Below are positions 1-9,135 of a DNA stretch of 53,177 bases, piece by piece. This DNA is from Thiotrichaceae bacterium. Its GTDB lineage: Bacteria > Pseudomonadota > Gammaproteobacteria > Eutrophobiales > Eutrophobiaceae. The notes under the pieces were generated by a model. It was not told the DNA's origin. It was given only the letters and a program-made list of their open reading frames with translations, and searched no databases. Position 1 is the stretch's first letter, and every line of letters starts with the position of its first letter. The translations under genes and the position numbers were made by a program. The DNA lies in contig DUBV01000110.1 of assembly GCA_012960105.1 (NCBI GenBank), forward strand, positions 1-53,177. The letters are read 5' to 3'.

Positions 1-680
1 AAACGTGATAAGCCTGCCGTCGCTTTACTCGCGAACGGGGTGCCATTATCAGAACGTATGCGTTCGGGTAAACCGTACTCTTTGAACAACCGGGTAAAAA
101 CTTGTTGTGTGCCATGTGTTCTAACACTGCTTAAACTCTGGCAACCAATGAGATAACGACTGTGGTGATCCATGACCGTCAATGGGTAACACCAGCGGCC
201 GTTAGATAATTTGAACTGTCCTTTAAAGTCGACACTCCATAGTTCGTTGGCATCAGTCACAGGTGCGAAGGGTTCCGTGTAAGGTGATACCCGTCTTCTG
301 CGTTTACGCGGTTTAATTAAGCCCGCCTGTTTTAATACATTATGAATCGTTGTGTGTGAGGGGATGACTTCATTCGGATAGCGTTGACTCAACAGTGTTT
401 GGATCTTCTTCGGTCCTGGTCTCGAATAACCTTCGGTGCGTAGCTCGATAATTGCTTGGCGTAGTCGATACGGTGTTTGATGAGGGCATCTCCCAGGACG
501 GCGACTTTGTTCTTCGAGTCCATCAATACCCAGTTCAATGTAACGAGCCACCCATTTGTAACCCGTCTTGCGACTGATGCCATAACGGCCACATAGACTG
601 CTGAAGTTATAACGTTCACGCAGGTAATCTGAGATAAATAAGACTTTTTGCTCCATCGGTTTCAGTTCTCTCCAAGGCAT
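1..680 (-). CDS. IS481-like transposase, 3' end missing at the window edge
   Basis: The minus strand is open from an ATG at 680-678 to the window edge, giving 226 residues. The N-terminus starts MPWRELKPMEQK and carries a helix-turn-helix of the YGISRKTGYKW type, as in IS481 and IS3 orfB-like transposases. The integrase core follows: WSVDFKGQF holds the first catalytic Asp and RSDNGTPF the second. The catalytic Glu lies outside the window. There is no stop or frameshift in the visible part, so the gene may be functional. It belongs to the mobile element and is not related to the folA cluster beside it. Confidence 0.8.
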   Translation of the reverse strand, partial: MPWRELKPMEQKVLFISDYLRERYNFSSLCGRYGISRKTGYKWVARYIELGIDGLEEQSRRPGRCPHQTPYRLRQAIIELRTEGYSRPGPKKIQTLLSQRYPNEVIPSHTTIHNVLKQAGLIKPRKRRRRVSPYTEPFAPVTDANELWSVDFKGQFKLSNGRWCYPLTVMDHHSRYLIGCQSLSSVRTHGTQQVFTRLFKEYGLPERIRSDNGTPFASKATAGLSR

Positions 681-770
681 GGCTATCTCCTTCTCGTTGA
701 TAGCCATAGGTTAGTAAACTGTTACCTATGTACTTGTATTAATGTGTTACCGATGTGGGTGTATCGTACC
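1..770 (-). mobile_element. Partial IS481-like insertion sequence
   Basis: This is the transposase-proximal end of an insertion sequence that continues beyond the left window edge. The transposase reads on the minus strand. Outside its start codon there are two near-identical direct motifs, gttacctatgt near 721 and gttaccgatgt near 746, the kind of repeated terminal motif I associate with IS481-type ends. The outer boundary is placed only approximately, near 770. The other end and any target-site duplication are not visible. Confidence 0.6.
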
Positions 771-815
771 GTGGCCTTTTTCTTGGTTACTTCTTTTTGG
801 CCACGCAAAAAGAAG
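771..815. repeat. Overlapping inverted repeats (possible dispersed extragenic element)
   Basis: Two mutually exclusive hairpins overlap here. One pairs gtggcc (771-776) with ggccac (799-804). The other pairs cttctttttg (790-799) with caaaaagaag (806-815), a perfect 10-bp stem with a 6-nt loop. The sequence resembles a short intergenic motif that I recall as dispersed in gammaproteobacterial genomes, but this is recollection and not a search. It lies between the IS end and the 3' end of folA. Confidence 0.45.
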
Positions 816-893
816 TGACTCGTCACCAGACGAAATTAAAACTTCAAAATAACTATTATCACAAAGGCTCGAAGAAAAACTAATTTAAAACCC

Positions 894-1379
894 CTACTCT
901 CGTTCTAATAAAACAAAACTATAATCAAACTCATTCTTCTCATCAGATGAATGATCCTCCCGAGAAACCTCCCTCCACTCACTACGATCAAACTCAGGAA
1001 AAAACGTATCCCCTTCAATCTCAGTATGAACTTCAGTCAAATACAAACGCGTCGCCTGCTCTAATGACAATTTATAAATTTCCGAACCACCGGTAATCAT
1101 CACTTCATCAACTTCTTTACAATGTTCAAAAATTTCATCCATGCTATGTAAAACCGTACAACCTTCTGAAGTATAATTTTTATCTCGAGTTAAAATTATA
1201 TTTTCTCTGCCCGGTAACGGCCGACCAATAGATTCATGTGTTTTACGTCCCATGATAATAGGATTACCCATGGTGATCTTTTTAAAGTTTTTAAGATCAG
1301 TCGAGATATGCCAAGGTAAAGTGTCACCTCTACCAATGACACGGTTTCTGTCCATGGCGACTATGATTGATAACTGCAT
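894..1379 (-). CDS. folA: Dihydrofolate reductase
   Basis: This 161-residue protein reduces dihydrofolate to tetrahydrofolate with NADPH in the cytoplasm, restoring the cofactor oxidised by thymidylate synthase. The length matches the chromosomal family (about 159-165). Visible motifs are the N-terminal IIVAMDRNRVIGRGDTLPWH segment with the Met20-type loop, the acidic substrate-binding Asp28, the NADPH-binding MGRKTHESIGRPLPGR stretch and MITGGSEIY. It is the last gene of a minus-strand group with mlaC-like and thyA, 16 bp after the mlaC-like gene. The proximity of folA to thyA is common and fits their shared folate cycle. Confidence 0.96.
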   Translation of the reverse strand: MQLSIIVAMDRNRVIGRGDTLPWHISTDLKNFKKITMGNPIIMGRKTHESIGRPLPGRENIILTRDKNYTSEGCTVLHSMDEIFEHCKEVDEVMITGGSEIYKLSLEQATRLYLTEVHTEIEGDTFFPEFDRSEWREVSREDHSSDEKNEFDYSFVLLERE

Positions 1380-1395
1380 AAGGAAAATTAGTTAA

Positions 1396-1992
1396 TTATT
1401 CCTCGTCGTAACCGTCTACTTCTTGTTTCATTAATTTAAGCAATCCATCCACACCGAAGTTCTTAACAGTAGCCGCATATTCATTGCGATAGCTATGTAC
1501 CAGACTTAAAGTTTCGACTACAAAGTCATACGCAAACCAGAGATTAACAAAACGTTTCATTCGATATGAAATAGGAATTTCTATATTATTCCCATCTCTG
1601 ATGATAATCGTATCAACCGTCGCATAACCATCTTTGTCAGATGAGACCGCTATAAACTCAACACGCTCACCCGCATATTGATTCATCCGTATCCAGTAAG
1701 TATTGAGTAATATCTGCTGAAACAACGATGTAAACTCTACTTGTTGCTCTGCCGTTGCATTCTTCCAATTAGTTGCAAGAATACGTCTAGACATATCTTT
1801 AAAATTAACTCGCTGTGAAATCAAATCAGAAATCATTTGTTTTCTTTTTGCTTCATTAAAACGGTCATCTTTTAAAATAGATAACACTTGATCAACAGTT
1901 TCTTTAACGATTTTCCCTGGTGATTCTTCATTCGCTTGTGTATTGAATGAACATAACAACAATAATGTAATAAATATTTGTCTAAGTTTCAT
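1396..1992 (-). CDS. MlaC/Ttg2D-family periplasmic lipid-binding protein
   Basis: This 198-residue protein begins with a signal peptide of about 20 residues (a Lys/Arg start, a hydrophobic leucine run, then TQA before the mature chain). The rest is the MlaC/Ttg2 fold: a VDQVLSILKD start, a helical middle, RVEFIAVSSD and a C-terminal DFVVETLSLVHSYR block that corresponds to the conserved family end. MlaC proteins shuttle phospholipids across the periplasm between the outer membrane and the MlaFEDB ABC complex. None of the other mla genes is beside it, so it is a stand-alone copy and its partner complex must be elsewhere. It sits between thyA and folA in the same direction and could share a transcript. 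Confidence 0.85.
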   Translation of the reverse strand: MKLRQIFITLLLLCSFNTQANEESPGKIVKETVDQVLSILKDDRFNEAKRKQMISDLISQRVNFKDMSRRILATNWKNATAEQQVEFTSLFQQILLNTYWIRMNQYAGERVEFIAVSSDKDGYATVDTIIIRDGNNIEIPISYRMKRFVNLWFAYDFVVETLSLVHSYRNEYAATVKNFGVDGLLKLMKQEVDGYDEE

Positions 1993-2049
1993 ATTGCTTC
2001 CTTATAGTAGTGCTCTTAAGTAATAGCCTTAAAACTAAATGACCTAAAG

Positions 2050-2841
2050 CTAGATAGCTATAGGTGCCGAAATTTTTGGATGAGCCTGATAGTTTATTAA
2101 CTCAAAATCTTCGTATTTAAAATTAAAAATATCATCGACATTTGAATTAAGTTTCATCTCGGGTAACACATAAGGTGTTCGTGCTAATTGTGTATCGACT
2201 TGTTCCAAATGATTTGAGTAAATATGTGCATCACCGAAGCTATGAATAAATTCACCTAATTCCAGATTACATACCTGAGCAACCATCATTGCTAATAAAG
2301 CATACGATGCAATATTGAATGGTACGCCAAGAAAAACATCAGCACTGCGTTGATAAAGTTGGCAGGATAGTTTTCCATCCGCAACATAAAATTGAAAAAA
2401 AGCATGGCATGGTGCTAATGCCATTTCATCGAGTTCACCAACGTTCCATGCACTCACGATTAATCGTCGCGAATCCGGATTTTGTTTTATTTGACTAATA
2501 ACATCTGAAATCTGATCAATCGTGCTATTAGCCGTATGCCATGAACGCCATTGCGCACCATACACTGGCCCCAAATCACCATTTTCATCAGCCCATTCAT
2601 CCCAAATAGAAACGCCATTGTCATTTAAATATTTAATATTAGTATTACCTTGTAAAAACCAAAGTAATTCATGAATGATAGATTTTAGATGACATTTTTT
2701 TGTAGTAACTAATGGAAAACCTACATTCAAATCAAATCGCATTTGATAACCGAACACACTAATAGTCCCTGTGCCGGTGCGATCTTCTTTTTTGACCCCG
2801 TTTTCTTTTACGTCCCGTAATAAATTCAGATACTGTTTCAT
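2050..2841 (-). CDS. thyA: Thymidylate synthase
   Basis: This 263-residue protein converts dUMP to dTMP using methylene-tetrahydrofolate. The length equals that of the E. coli enzyme (264). The catalytic Cys145 lies in [11 protein letters not shown], the phosphate-binding arginines in KEDRTGTGT and [12 protein letters not shown], and the HIYSNHLEQ motif is near the C-terminus. In E. coli thyA overlaps lgt. Here lgt is also directly upstream, but the two are separated by about 170 bp containing a palindromic repeat, so thyA may have its own promoter or processing signals. Confidence 0.98.
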   Translation of the reverse strand: MKQYLNLLRDVKENGVKKEDRTGTGTISVFGYQMRFDLNVGFPLVTTKKCHLKSIIHELLWFLQGNTNIKYLNDNGVSIWDEWADENGDLGPVYGAQWRSWHTANSTIDQISDVISQIKQNPDSRRLIVSAWNVGELDEMALAPCHAFFQFYVADGKLSCQLYQRSADVFLGVPFNIASYALLAMMVAQVCNLELGEFIHSFGDAHIYSNHLEQVDTQLARTPYVLPEMKLNSNVDDIFNFKYEDFELINYQAHPKISAPIAI

Positions 2842-2885
2842 TTATTTTCAAATATATTTAATAATTTAATAAATACTTCGTGTGA

Positions 2886-3001
2886 CCGCCATGGATGGCG
2901 GAAATACTTGCAATCCAGGACGCCTACATGGATGTAGGTGTTGACACCAAAAGTAGGCGCTTTAGGCGATGTCCGGAACAAATTGTCGAGCAATTGCAAG
3001 T
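2886..3001. repeat. Nested palindromic intergenic repeat between lgt and thyA
   Basis: Several inverted repeats are nested here. The segment 2886-2901 forms a hairpin with 7-bp arms (ccgccat/atggcgg), and 2923-2938 another (cctacat/atgtagg). cgcctac at 2921 also pairs with gtaggcg ending at 2959. The whole is bracketed by acttgcaat (2906-2914) and its reverse complement attgcaagt (2993-3001). This build is typical of REP/BIME-like or small MITE-like elements. It has no coding potential. I saw no second copy in the window. Confidence 0.55.
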
Positions 3002-3010
3002 GCTCCATCG

Positions 3011-3796
3011 TTATGCTTTCTTATAAGACAGTGTCATTAGTAGAATGCCGAATATTATCATAGGTAAGGTTAATAACTGCCCCATCGTAAACCAGTCAAA
3101 AGCAAGGTAGCCAATATGCTGATCTGGCATGCGCACAAATTCAACCATAAAACGGAAAACACCATATCCGAGTAAGAATAATCCAGAGACCGCTTTTACT
3201 GGTCGCGGTGTTTTAGAAAACCACCAAAGAATAATGAATAACACTAATCCTTCTAGCAATGCTTCGTATAATTGCGATGGATGTCGAGCAATAGCACCTG
3301 CGGCTGGATCTGGAAATATCATCGCCCATGGCACATTACTTGGTGCTCCCCAAAGTTCACCATTGATAAAATTACCGATCCTACCGCTACCGAGTCCAAG
3401 CGGCACTGCCGGAGCTACGAAATCTATTACTTCAAATAAAGGTTTATTAATTTTTTTAGCAAAAAACCAGACAGCGACAATGACACCAATCAAGCCTCCA
3501 TGAAATGACATACCACCCTGTTGCAGGTAGAAAATTTCAATGGGATGCTGCAAATAATTCGAAAAATTATAAAAGAGAACAGAACCTAAACGACCGCCAA
3601 CAATAATGCCCACCATGCCGTAAAAGATAAGATCGGAAACCTGCTCATCGTTATATGACCAATAAGCCTGTTTACCTCGAGTCCTCAAAAACAACCAAGC
3701 CGCTAAAATACCAACAACATAGCTAATGCCATACCAGTATATTTTCACGAAACCAATTTCTACAGCGACAGGATCAATATTTGGATAGGCAATCAT
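3011..3796 (-). CDS. lgt: Phosphatidylglycerol-prolipoprotein diacylglyceryl transferase
   Basis: This inner-membrane enzyme transfers diacylglycerol from phosphatidylglycerol to the lipobox cysteine of prolipoproteins, the first step of lipoprotein maturation. The 261-residue length is near the usual size (about 260-290). The signature GSGRIGNFINGELWG is present, together with the conserved GGMSFHGGLIG segment and the C-terminal GYGVFRFMVEFVRMPD block. Seven or so hydrophobic segments span the protein. It is the first gene of the minus-strand lgt-thyA-mlaC-folA group. A lipoprotein substrate candidate in this window is the NHL-repeat protein at 31588-32562. Confidence 0.97.
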   Translation of the reverse strand: MIAYPNIDPVAVEIGFVKIYWYGISYVVGILAAWLFLRTRGKQAYWSYNDEQVSDLIFYGMVGIIVGGRLGSVLFYNFSNYLQHPIEIFYLQQGGMSFHGGLIGVIVAVWFFAKKINKPLFEVIDFVAPAVPLGLGSGRIGNFINGELWGAPSNVPWAMIFPDPAAGAIARHPSQLYEALLEGLVLFIILWWFSKTPRPVKAVSGLFLLGYGVFRFMVEFVRMPDQHIGYLAFDWFTMGQLLTLPMIIFGILLMTLSYKKA

Positions 3797-3958
3797 AATA
3801 AGTAGGCACTTAACTTTATAAATATAGTATATTTAAATATCGCAGATATAAGCTTGAATATATTAGTAAAAATTCAATTCAAGAAATTATTTGCTGCAGC
3901 CGATAGTAAACAGAGCATCAACTATACCTAATTAATAAGAATAATGGTGAATTCTAAA

Positions 3959-4834
3959 ATGTCGGGACGACCAACAATATCAAGTGTCAGAGTAGAAATT
4001 CAAAAAATAGACTATTTACCGCCTTTACCGTCAATAGCTCGGATATCCTTATTGCATCAAATGACGATGCAAGCGATCTTGATGATATTGCAAATATCAT
4101 AAAGAAAGACCCTAGTCTAGCCGCAAAAATAATTAGCATGGCAAATTCAGCCTTTTTTGGTTTTGGCAGAAATGTCACAACTCTGGAACAGGCTGTCATT
4201 AATGTTTTAGGTCTGGATTTGGTCAAAGGTTTTGCACTAAGTCTGGCGATGAGCAGTGTCTTTGATCTGGAAAAATGTGCTGGTTTTGACATTAAGTGAT
4301 ACTGGTGCAGTGCCTTTCTGACAGCAGAGCTCGCTAGTGGTTTTGCCAGCCAAGCTAATTTAAAACAATCTCTGGACCCAAACCAATTTTATTTATTTGG
4401 TTTGTTTCACAATATAGGTATATTAGTTCTAACTAACCGTTTCCCTAACATTATGTCTGAATTATTTACTACCGCTCCGGAAGATAAAGAAAAGCATTTA
4501 ATAGATTATGAAAAAGAAACTATAGATTTCAATCATCATCAAGCAGGGGCATGGTTAGGGCAGAAATGGAAACTACCTTACGAAATTATTGATGTTATTG
4601 AACACCACCATGATCCCGCTTATTGAAGAAAGAAATGCAGACTATGTCATATTGATTGGTTTTTTCTCAAGAATCTCTCGTCAATGGTTACTCGATACCA
4701 ATTACGACCCTATGCAAGAGACCGAAGTAATTAAAAAACTCAATCTCGATACTGATTTATTGAAAGCCTATTTGGATAAAGCTCACAGTAAATTAAGTGA
4801 CATTCAAAAACTCGCTGATGAGATAGCAAGTTAA
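3959..4834 (+). pseudogene. HDOD-domain protein, disrupted by two frameshifts and a stop
   Basis: The HDOD signal-output domain can be reconstructed only by changing frame. The start at 3959 gives DYLPPLPSIA. A shift near 4036-4042 leads to the frame holding SDLDDIANIIKKDPSLAAKI and ANSAFFGFGRN, typical of HDOD. That frame has an in-frame TGA at 4297-4299, then continues through FGLFHNIGILVL and HHQAGAWLGQKW to a stop at 4624-4626. A second shift near 4620 leads to the last frame, which ends at 4834. Three lesions in 290 codons mean the gene is dead. HDOD proteins usually act in bacterial signalling and are often fused to GGDEF domains, which fits the next gene. Confidence 0.85.
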
Positions 4835-4838
4835 GACC

Positions 4839-5517
4839 ATGGATCAGTTAGCTAAAGATATTATAGGAAAACCGGATGAACTAGAAGTTTTAAATTCCCA
4901 ATTCACGCAACTATTAAATTCCATATCGGGAAGAAGAACAATCTCAAATCTTGGAACCCAGCAATTCGATGAGAAAGCGTTATGAAGAAATGTCAGTTAT
5001 TGATCCTTTAACAAAAATATATAACCGCCGTTATTTTTTTACAGAAGTTGAAGCAGGTTTAGCAAGAGCGAAACGCTATTCTCAACCATTTAGCCTCATG
5101 CTAATGGATCTTGATCACTTCAAAGAAGTTAACGACCAATATGGTCATGAATGTAGAGACAAGGTATTAGTCGCTGTATCAAAAATATTGGGACAATTTA
5201 CACGTGAAGGAGATACGCTTGCCAGAATTGGCGATGAAGAATTTGTACTGGCTTTACCGGAAACCGATAATAATGGTGCGATTAAACTGGCCGAACGAAT
5301 TAGAAATACCATCGAAGAACATCCGTGGGAATGCAATGACGCCACAATGAATATAAAAATAAGTATTGGACTGTCATCATTAGAAGACTGTAATGATAAA
5401 GAAATCATAGAGGGCAATATTCAGGTCAGGGATATTTTAAGAAAAGCAGATCTGGCTCTGTATTACGTAAAACAACATGGACGAAATAGCGTTAAATCAT
5501 TTTCTGGAATGTCATAA
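4839..5517 (+). pseudogene. GGDEF-domain protein, frameshifted and with a degenerate active site
   Basis: From the ATG at 4839 the frame runs MDQLAKDIIGKPDELEV and is lost near 4930. The GGDEF domain is in the next frame over and ends at 5517. The domain is recognisable from SVIDPLTKIYNRRYF and LMDLDHFKEVNDQYGH. The signature GGDEF has become GDEEF (in RIGDEEF), and the conserved Gly-Asp after the NDQYGH segment is now Arg-Asp. Both changes argue against diguanylate cyclase activity even without the frameshift. It starts 4 bp after the HDOD remnant, so the two were probably one operon or one fused HDOD-GGDEF protein. Confidence 0.8.
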
Positions 5518-5837
5518 AACCTGAAAAACAATATTACAAACCACATTAACTTTCATCTCTAACTAGAATGTACTTCACTTAATTCTTCAAGATCGGCTTG
5601 ATTTAGTCCTCAAAAACAAGAATGATGTGCCACCACAAGGAAAGGCTATATTGCATAGCAACATAGTATGTCTGGGCGACTATCCAAAAAATTATAAAAA
5701 TAACAAATAGTTATAGTTGTAGATTACGTCCAACAGTTAACAAATTCCGAGATATAATCAGGAAAAACGACCTGCTTATACCTCACAAAATTACTAAAAC
5801 ACTAAATATTTTATGTAAAATAAGAGGGTACTTTGTA
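5518..5837. other. Intergenic region upstream of pckG
   Basis: This 320-bp stretch holds no convincing gene. One frame stays open for about 47 codons ending at a TAG near 5710, without a recognisable domain or start. A TATAAT hexamer at 5753-5758 could be the -10 of pckG, but I see no matching -35 at normal spacing. The segment gagggtac just before 5838 is a plausible ribosome-binding site. Confidence 0.4.
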
Positions 5838-7640
5838 ATGGCGACAAATAATAAAAAACTACAGGCATGGGTCGATGAAAAGGCCGCTTTGTGTCAACCA
5901 GATAACATCGTGTGGTGTGATGGTTCTGACAAAGAGTGGGACGATATGTGGGATATCATGGTTAAAGGCGGAACAGCCCGTAAACTGAACGAAGAAAAAC
6001 GTCCTAACAGCTACCATGTTAATTCTATTCCTGCTGACGTAGCACGAGTTGAAGACCGTACTTACATCTGCTCTGCAGAAGAAAAAGACGCCGGTCCTAC
6101 CAACAACTGGTTTGAACCTTCAGAAATGCGCGTAAAAATGGATGGCATGTTCAAAGGCTGTATGAAAGGCCGCACCATGTACGTTATTCCTTTCAGCATG
6201 GGTCCTATCGGTTCTGACATCGCCCAAATCGGTGTTGAACTATCTGACTCTCCTTATGTTGTTACCAACATGCACATCATGGCTCGCGTCGGTAATGCAG
6301 TATTAGACGTACTTGGCGAAGACGGTGATTTTGTTCCTTGCCTACATTCTGTAGGTGTACCACTAGCAGACGGTGAAAAGAGCGAACCTTGGCCTTGTAA
6401 CCCTGATAACCGCTATATCGTTCATTATCCTGAGACTCGAGAAATCTGGTCTTTCGGTTCTGGTTACGGCGGTAACGCACTACTAGGTAAGAAATGTTTC
6501 GCACTACGAATTGCTTCTACCATGGGTCGTGATGAAGGTTGGATGGCAGAACACATGCTCATCCTAAAACTAACCAACCCAGAAGGCGACGTTAAATTTG
6601 TTGCCGGCGCTTTCCCAAGTGCTTGTGGCAAAACCAACCTCGCTATGTTGACCCCAACCATTCCAGGTTGGAAAGTCGAAACCATCGGTGATGACATCGC
6701 ATGGATGAAGTTTGGCGAAGACGGTCAACTCTATGCAATCAACCCAGAAGCCGGTTTCTTTGGTGTTGCTCCTGGTACAGGCATGGACACCAACGCGAAT
6801 GCGATGTTGTCTATGGAATCAAATGCGATTTTCACTAACGTTGCTGAAACTGATGATGGCGACGTTTGGTGGGAAGAAATGGGTGAAGCACCTGCTCATT
6901 TAATCGATTGGAAAGGTAATGACTGGACACCAGAGTCAGATACGCCTTCTTCACATCCTAATGCTCGATTCACTGCACGTGCATCACAATGTCCTGTAAT
7001 GGCGAGCGAATGGGAAGATCCTAAAGGTGTTCCAATTAGCGCAATCTTATTCGGTGGTCGTCGTGCCTCTGTAGTGCCTCTAGCAACAGAAGCGCTTGAC
7101 TGGAACCACGGTACTTTCCTCGGGACTATTATTGCTTCAGAAATGACTGCAGCGGCTTTCGGTGCAATCGGTCAACTTCGTCGTGACCCAATGGCAATGC
7201 TGCCATTCTGTGGTTACAACATGGCTGATTACTGGGGTCATTGGTTGAAAATGGGTCAAACTAAAGGCGCGAAAATGCCTAACGTTTACTACGTTAACTG
7301 GTTCCGTAAGAACGAAGCTGGCAAATTCATGTGGCCTGGTTTTGGCGAAAACAGCCGTGTTCTTAAATGGGTATTCGAACGCTGTGCAGGTACTGCTGAT
7401 GCAATCGAAACCGCAATCGGCAACATGCCTACATTAGATGGTATTGACTTCAGTGGTTTAGATATGTCCGATGAAGATATTGCGAACTTGATGCGTGTTG
7501 ATACAGAAGGTTGGTTATCTGAACTAGATGGCATTGAAGAGTACTATGCAACTTTCGGTGATCACTTACCTGCTGAATTAACCAAGCAAGTACAAGATCT
7601 AAGAAAGAGACTAGAATCATCACAAAAAGCTGTTGCTTAA
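5838..7640 (+). CDS. pckG: Phosphoenolpyruvate carboxykinase (GTP)
   Basis: The 600-residue length and motifs fit the GTP-dependent class and not the ATP class (about 540). The enzyme interconverts oxaloacetate and PEP with GTP/GDP at the gluconeogenic branch point. The kinase P-loop [14 protein letters not shown] spans roughly 257-270 with the reactive Cys263 and Lys265, and the metal-binding [10 protein letters not shown] follows. The conserved [18 protein letters not shown] block is present near 455. The gene stands alone, preceded by gagggtac and followed by a strong terminator. The GTP-type enzyme is less common in gammaproteobacteria than the ATP type. Pyruvate kinase at 32806 acts on the same metabolite. 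Confidence 0.97.
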   Translation: MATNNKKLQAWVDEKAALCQPDNIVWCDGSDKEWDDMWDIMVKGGTARKLNEEKRPNSYHVNSIPADVARVEDRTYICSAEEKDAGPTNNWFEPSEMRVKMDGMFKGCMKGRTMYVIPFSMGPIGSDIAQIGVELSDSPYVVTNMHIMARVGNAVLDVLGEDGDFVPCLHSVGVPLADGEKSEPWPCNPDNRYIVHYPETREIWSFGSGYGGNALLGKKCFALRIASTMGRDEGWMAEHMLILKLTNPEGDVKFVAGAFPSACGKTNLAMLTPTIPGWKVETIGDDIAWMKFGEDGQLYAINPEAGFFGVAPGTGMDTNANAMLSMESNAIFTNVAETDDGDVWWEEMGEAPAHLIDWKGNDWTPESDTPSSHPNARFTARASQCPVMASEWEDPKGVPISAILFGGRRASVVPLATEALDWNHGTFLGTIIASEMTAAAFGAIGQLRRDPMAMLPFCGYNMADYWGHWLKMGQTKGAKMPNVYYVNWFRKNEAGKFMWPGFGENSRVLKWVFERCAGTADAIETAIGNMPTLDGIDFSGLDMSDEDIANLMRVDTEGWLSELDGIEEYYATFGDHLPAELTKQVQDLRKRLESSQKAVA

Positions 7641-7656
7641 TTTCTTAAGTCAACTT

Positions 7657-7685
7657 TAAAAAGCCCGCGCAAGCGGGCTTTTTTA
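7657..7685 (+). terminator. Rho-independent terminator of pckG
   Basis: A GC-rich stem aagcccgc/gcgggctt with a gcaa tetraloop is followed by a T run, starting 17 bp after the pckG stop codon. A flanking A run on the 5' side could let it work in both directions. Confidence 0.9.
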
Positions 7686-7823
7686 TGTACTTGGGCGTAG
7701 CGTATGCTGTAGACGGATGAACATCGATGCCCCTTTGAGTGTTGTGCGCAAGAATGACAATTATTACGGTCGTCGTTTACCACGAGTTAATACGATAAAA
7801 ATAATTAATAGAGGTAAAATACA

Positions 7824-8168
7824 ATGATCGAAATGACTTTAGAAATCGCCGAACGCATTGGCTAAGGCTAATGAAATGGGAAGACCCATGAGTGTATCTG
7901 TAATAGATGAATCAGGACGCCTGATTTATTTCTCTCGTGCAGATGGAGCCAGTTTTTTACCTTTGATACTTCACGTGCCAAGGCCATGGCGGCGGCATTC
8001 AAACGCTCAACTCTGAAAATAACAGAACACAAAGATGCAAATCCCCTGCTCTGGTATTCATTACCCAGTGTTGTACCGACTCAAGCATTACCTAACCCGG
8101 GTGGCTTAGGTAGTAGAACATCAGATGAAGATCATGAATGCGCGCTTGCAGGTGCTGCTGCCGTATAA
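7824..8168 (+). pseudogene. GlcG/HbpS-family (DUF336) protein, broken
   Basis: The family pattern is visible only across frames. MIEMTLEIAERI is cut by a stop at 7863-7865. The next frame gives AKANEMGRPMSVSVIDESGR and FSRADGAS. A further shift near 7955 gives DTSRAKAMAAAFKRST, and the end SDEDHECALAGAAAV matches the family C-terminus. The usual Gly-rich VxGAIGVSG segment before that end is missing, so there is probably also an internal deletion. Intact members of this small-protein family bind haem or cobalamin or lie in glycolate operons. Here the gene is non-functional. Confidence 0.75.
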
Positions 8169-8199
8169 TTAATGTTATTAGATTTACCGATGAGAATTA

Positions 8200-9135
8200 C
8201 TACTCAGTAATTCCCATCATTAATAAAACAAAATCCAAATCACTCGAATTAATTTGATAGGCTAATGAAGTTCGCAATAAAGGTTTTCCTTGAAAACTAA
8301 TGCCTAAACCTGCCGCTTGCAACATGAGCAGATCATTCGCACCATCACCGATACAACACGCCTCTTCAGGCTTAATCATTAATGACTGGCATTCTTCTAT
8401 TAACACATTCAGCTTTCTTGATGAATCGACAATCGGCTCCAATACCTTACCCATTAATTGATTATTTTCGAGTTGCATGCTGTTACAAACATAACGATCG
8501 AACCCCAGTTTTTCAGCAATAACTTTCACTATCGGTTCAAAACCACCGCTAACCAATACAGTTCGAATATTATTTTTTTTCGATTGCCTCAATAATATTT
8601 CTGCGCCAGGATTCAACTCTATCTTTTCAAGAATTTCCTCAAAAATAGATTCTGACAACCCTTTAAGTAAACTGACACGCTCATCTAATGCTTGTCGGAA
8701 ATCAAGTTTACCGCGCATAGCTCGAGCGGTAATTTGACTAACCTGTTCACCAATACCCGCGTGTGCAGCAAACTCATCCAGCGTTTCGTTTGCAACAATG
8801 GTGCTATCCATATCACAAACTAGAAGTTTTTTTATTCGAGAATTTGCTGGTATCACAGCAACATCAAACTCCTCATCCTCTGTCTGTATTAATATTTCTT
8901 TGAATAAAGTCCAGGCCTGTTGGCTTGTGTTTTTTATTGAAAGCTCAACAAATTTATTTGTAATAATTTTTGTTGAATGAGCAACAGTGTTCTTGTTACT
9001 CAAACACAGTTTAACTGTGTCAATATCCGCTTGTAATAAACCTGTTGCCGCAATAACAATTAAAAATTCCTGCTCATAGTCCCTAGTTGCTTTTAATAGC
9101 CAATAAGGGTCTAAATAATTTTGACTTTTATTCAT
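8200..9135 (-). CDS. serB: Phosphoserine phosphatase
   Basis: This HAD-family enzyme hydrolyses O-phosphoserine to serine, the last step of the phosphorylated serine pathway. The 311 residues include an N-terminal ACT-like region (about 20-95) and the catalytic domain. The nucleophile motif CDMDSTIVANETLDE places Asp108 and Asp110, VSGGF holds the Ser196 phosphate contact, and GDGANDLLML (263-272) is the metal-binding motif. It overlaps the end of serA by 4 bp (ATGA-type coupling), so the two are certainly co-transcribed. The length is like that of E. coli SerB (322). Confidence 0.97.
   Translation of the reverse strand: MNKSQNYLDPYWLLKATRDYEQEFLIVIAATGLLQADIDTVKLCLSNKNTVAHSTKIITNKFVELSIKNTSQQAWTLFKEILIQTEDEEFDVAVIPANSRIKKLLVCDMDSTIVANETLDEFAAHAGIGEQVSQITARAMRGKLDFRQALDERVSLLKGLSESIFEEILEKIELNPGAEILLRQSKKNNIRTVLVSGGFEPIVKVIAEKLGFDRYVCNSMQLENNQLMGKVLEPIVDSSRKLNVLIEECQSLMIKPEEACCIGDGANDLLMLQAAGLGISFQGKPLLRTSLAYQINSSDLDFVLLMMGITE

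Noticed and set aside
389-619. 76-residue minus-strand ORF
   Set aside because: It is a shadow in another frame of the IS481 transposase, whose true frame shows the helix-turn-helix and DDE motifs.
3987-4292. 101-residue minus-strand ORF
   Set aside because: It runs antisense to clear HDOD-domain coding sequence on the plus strand.
7717-7827. 36-codon ORF whose stop overlaps the GlcG-like start
   Set aside because: No homology or ribosome site that I can support. The overlap is probably chance in a decayed region.
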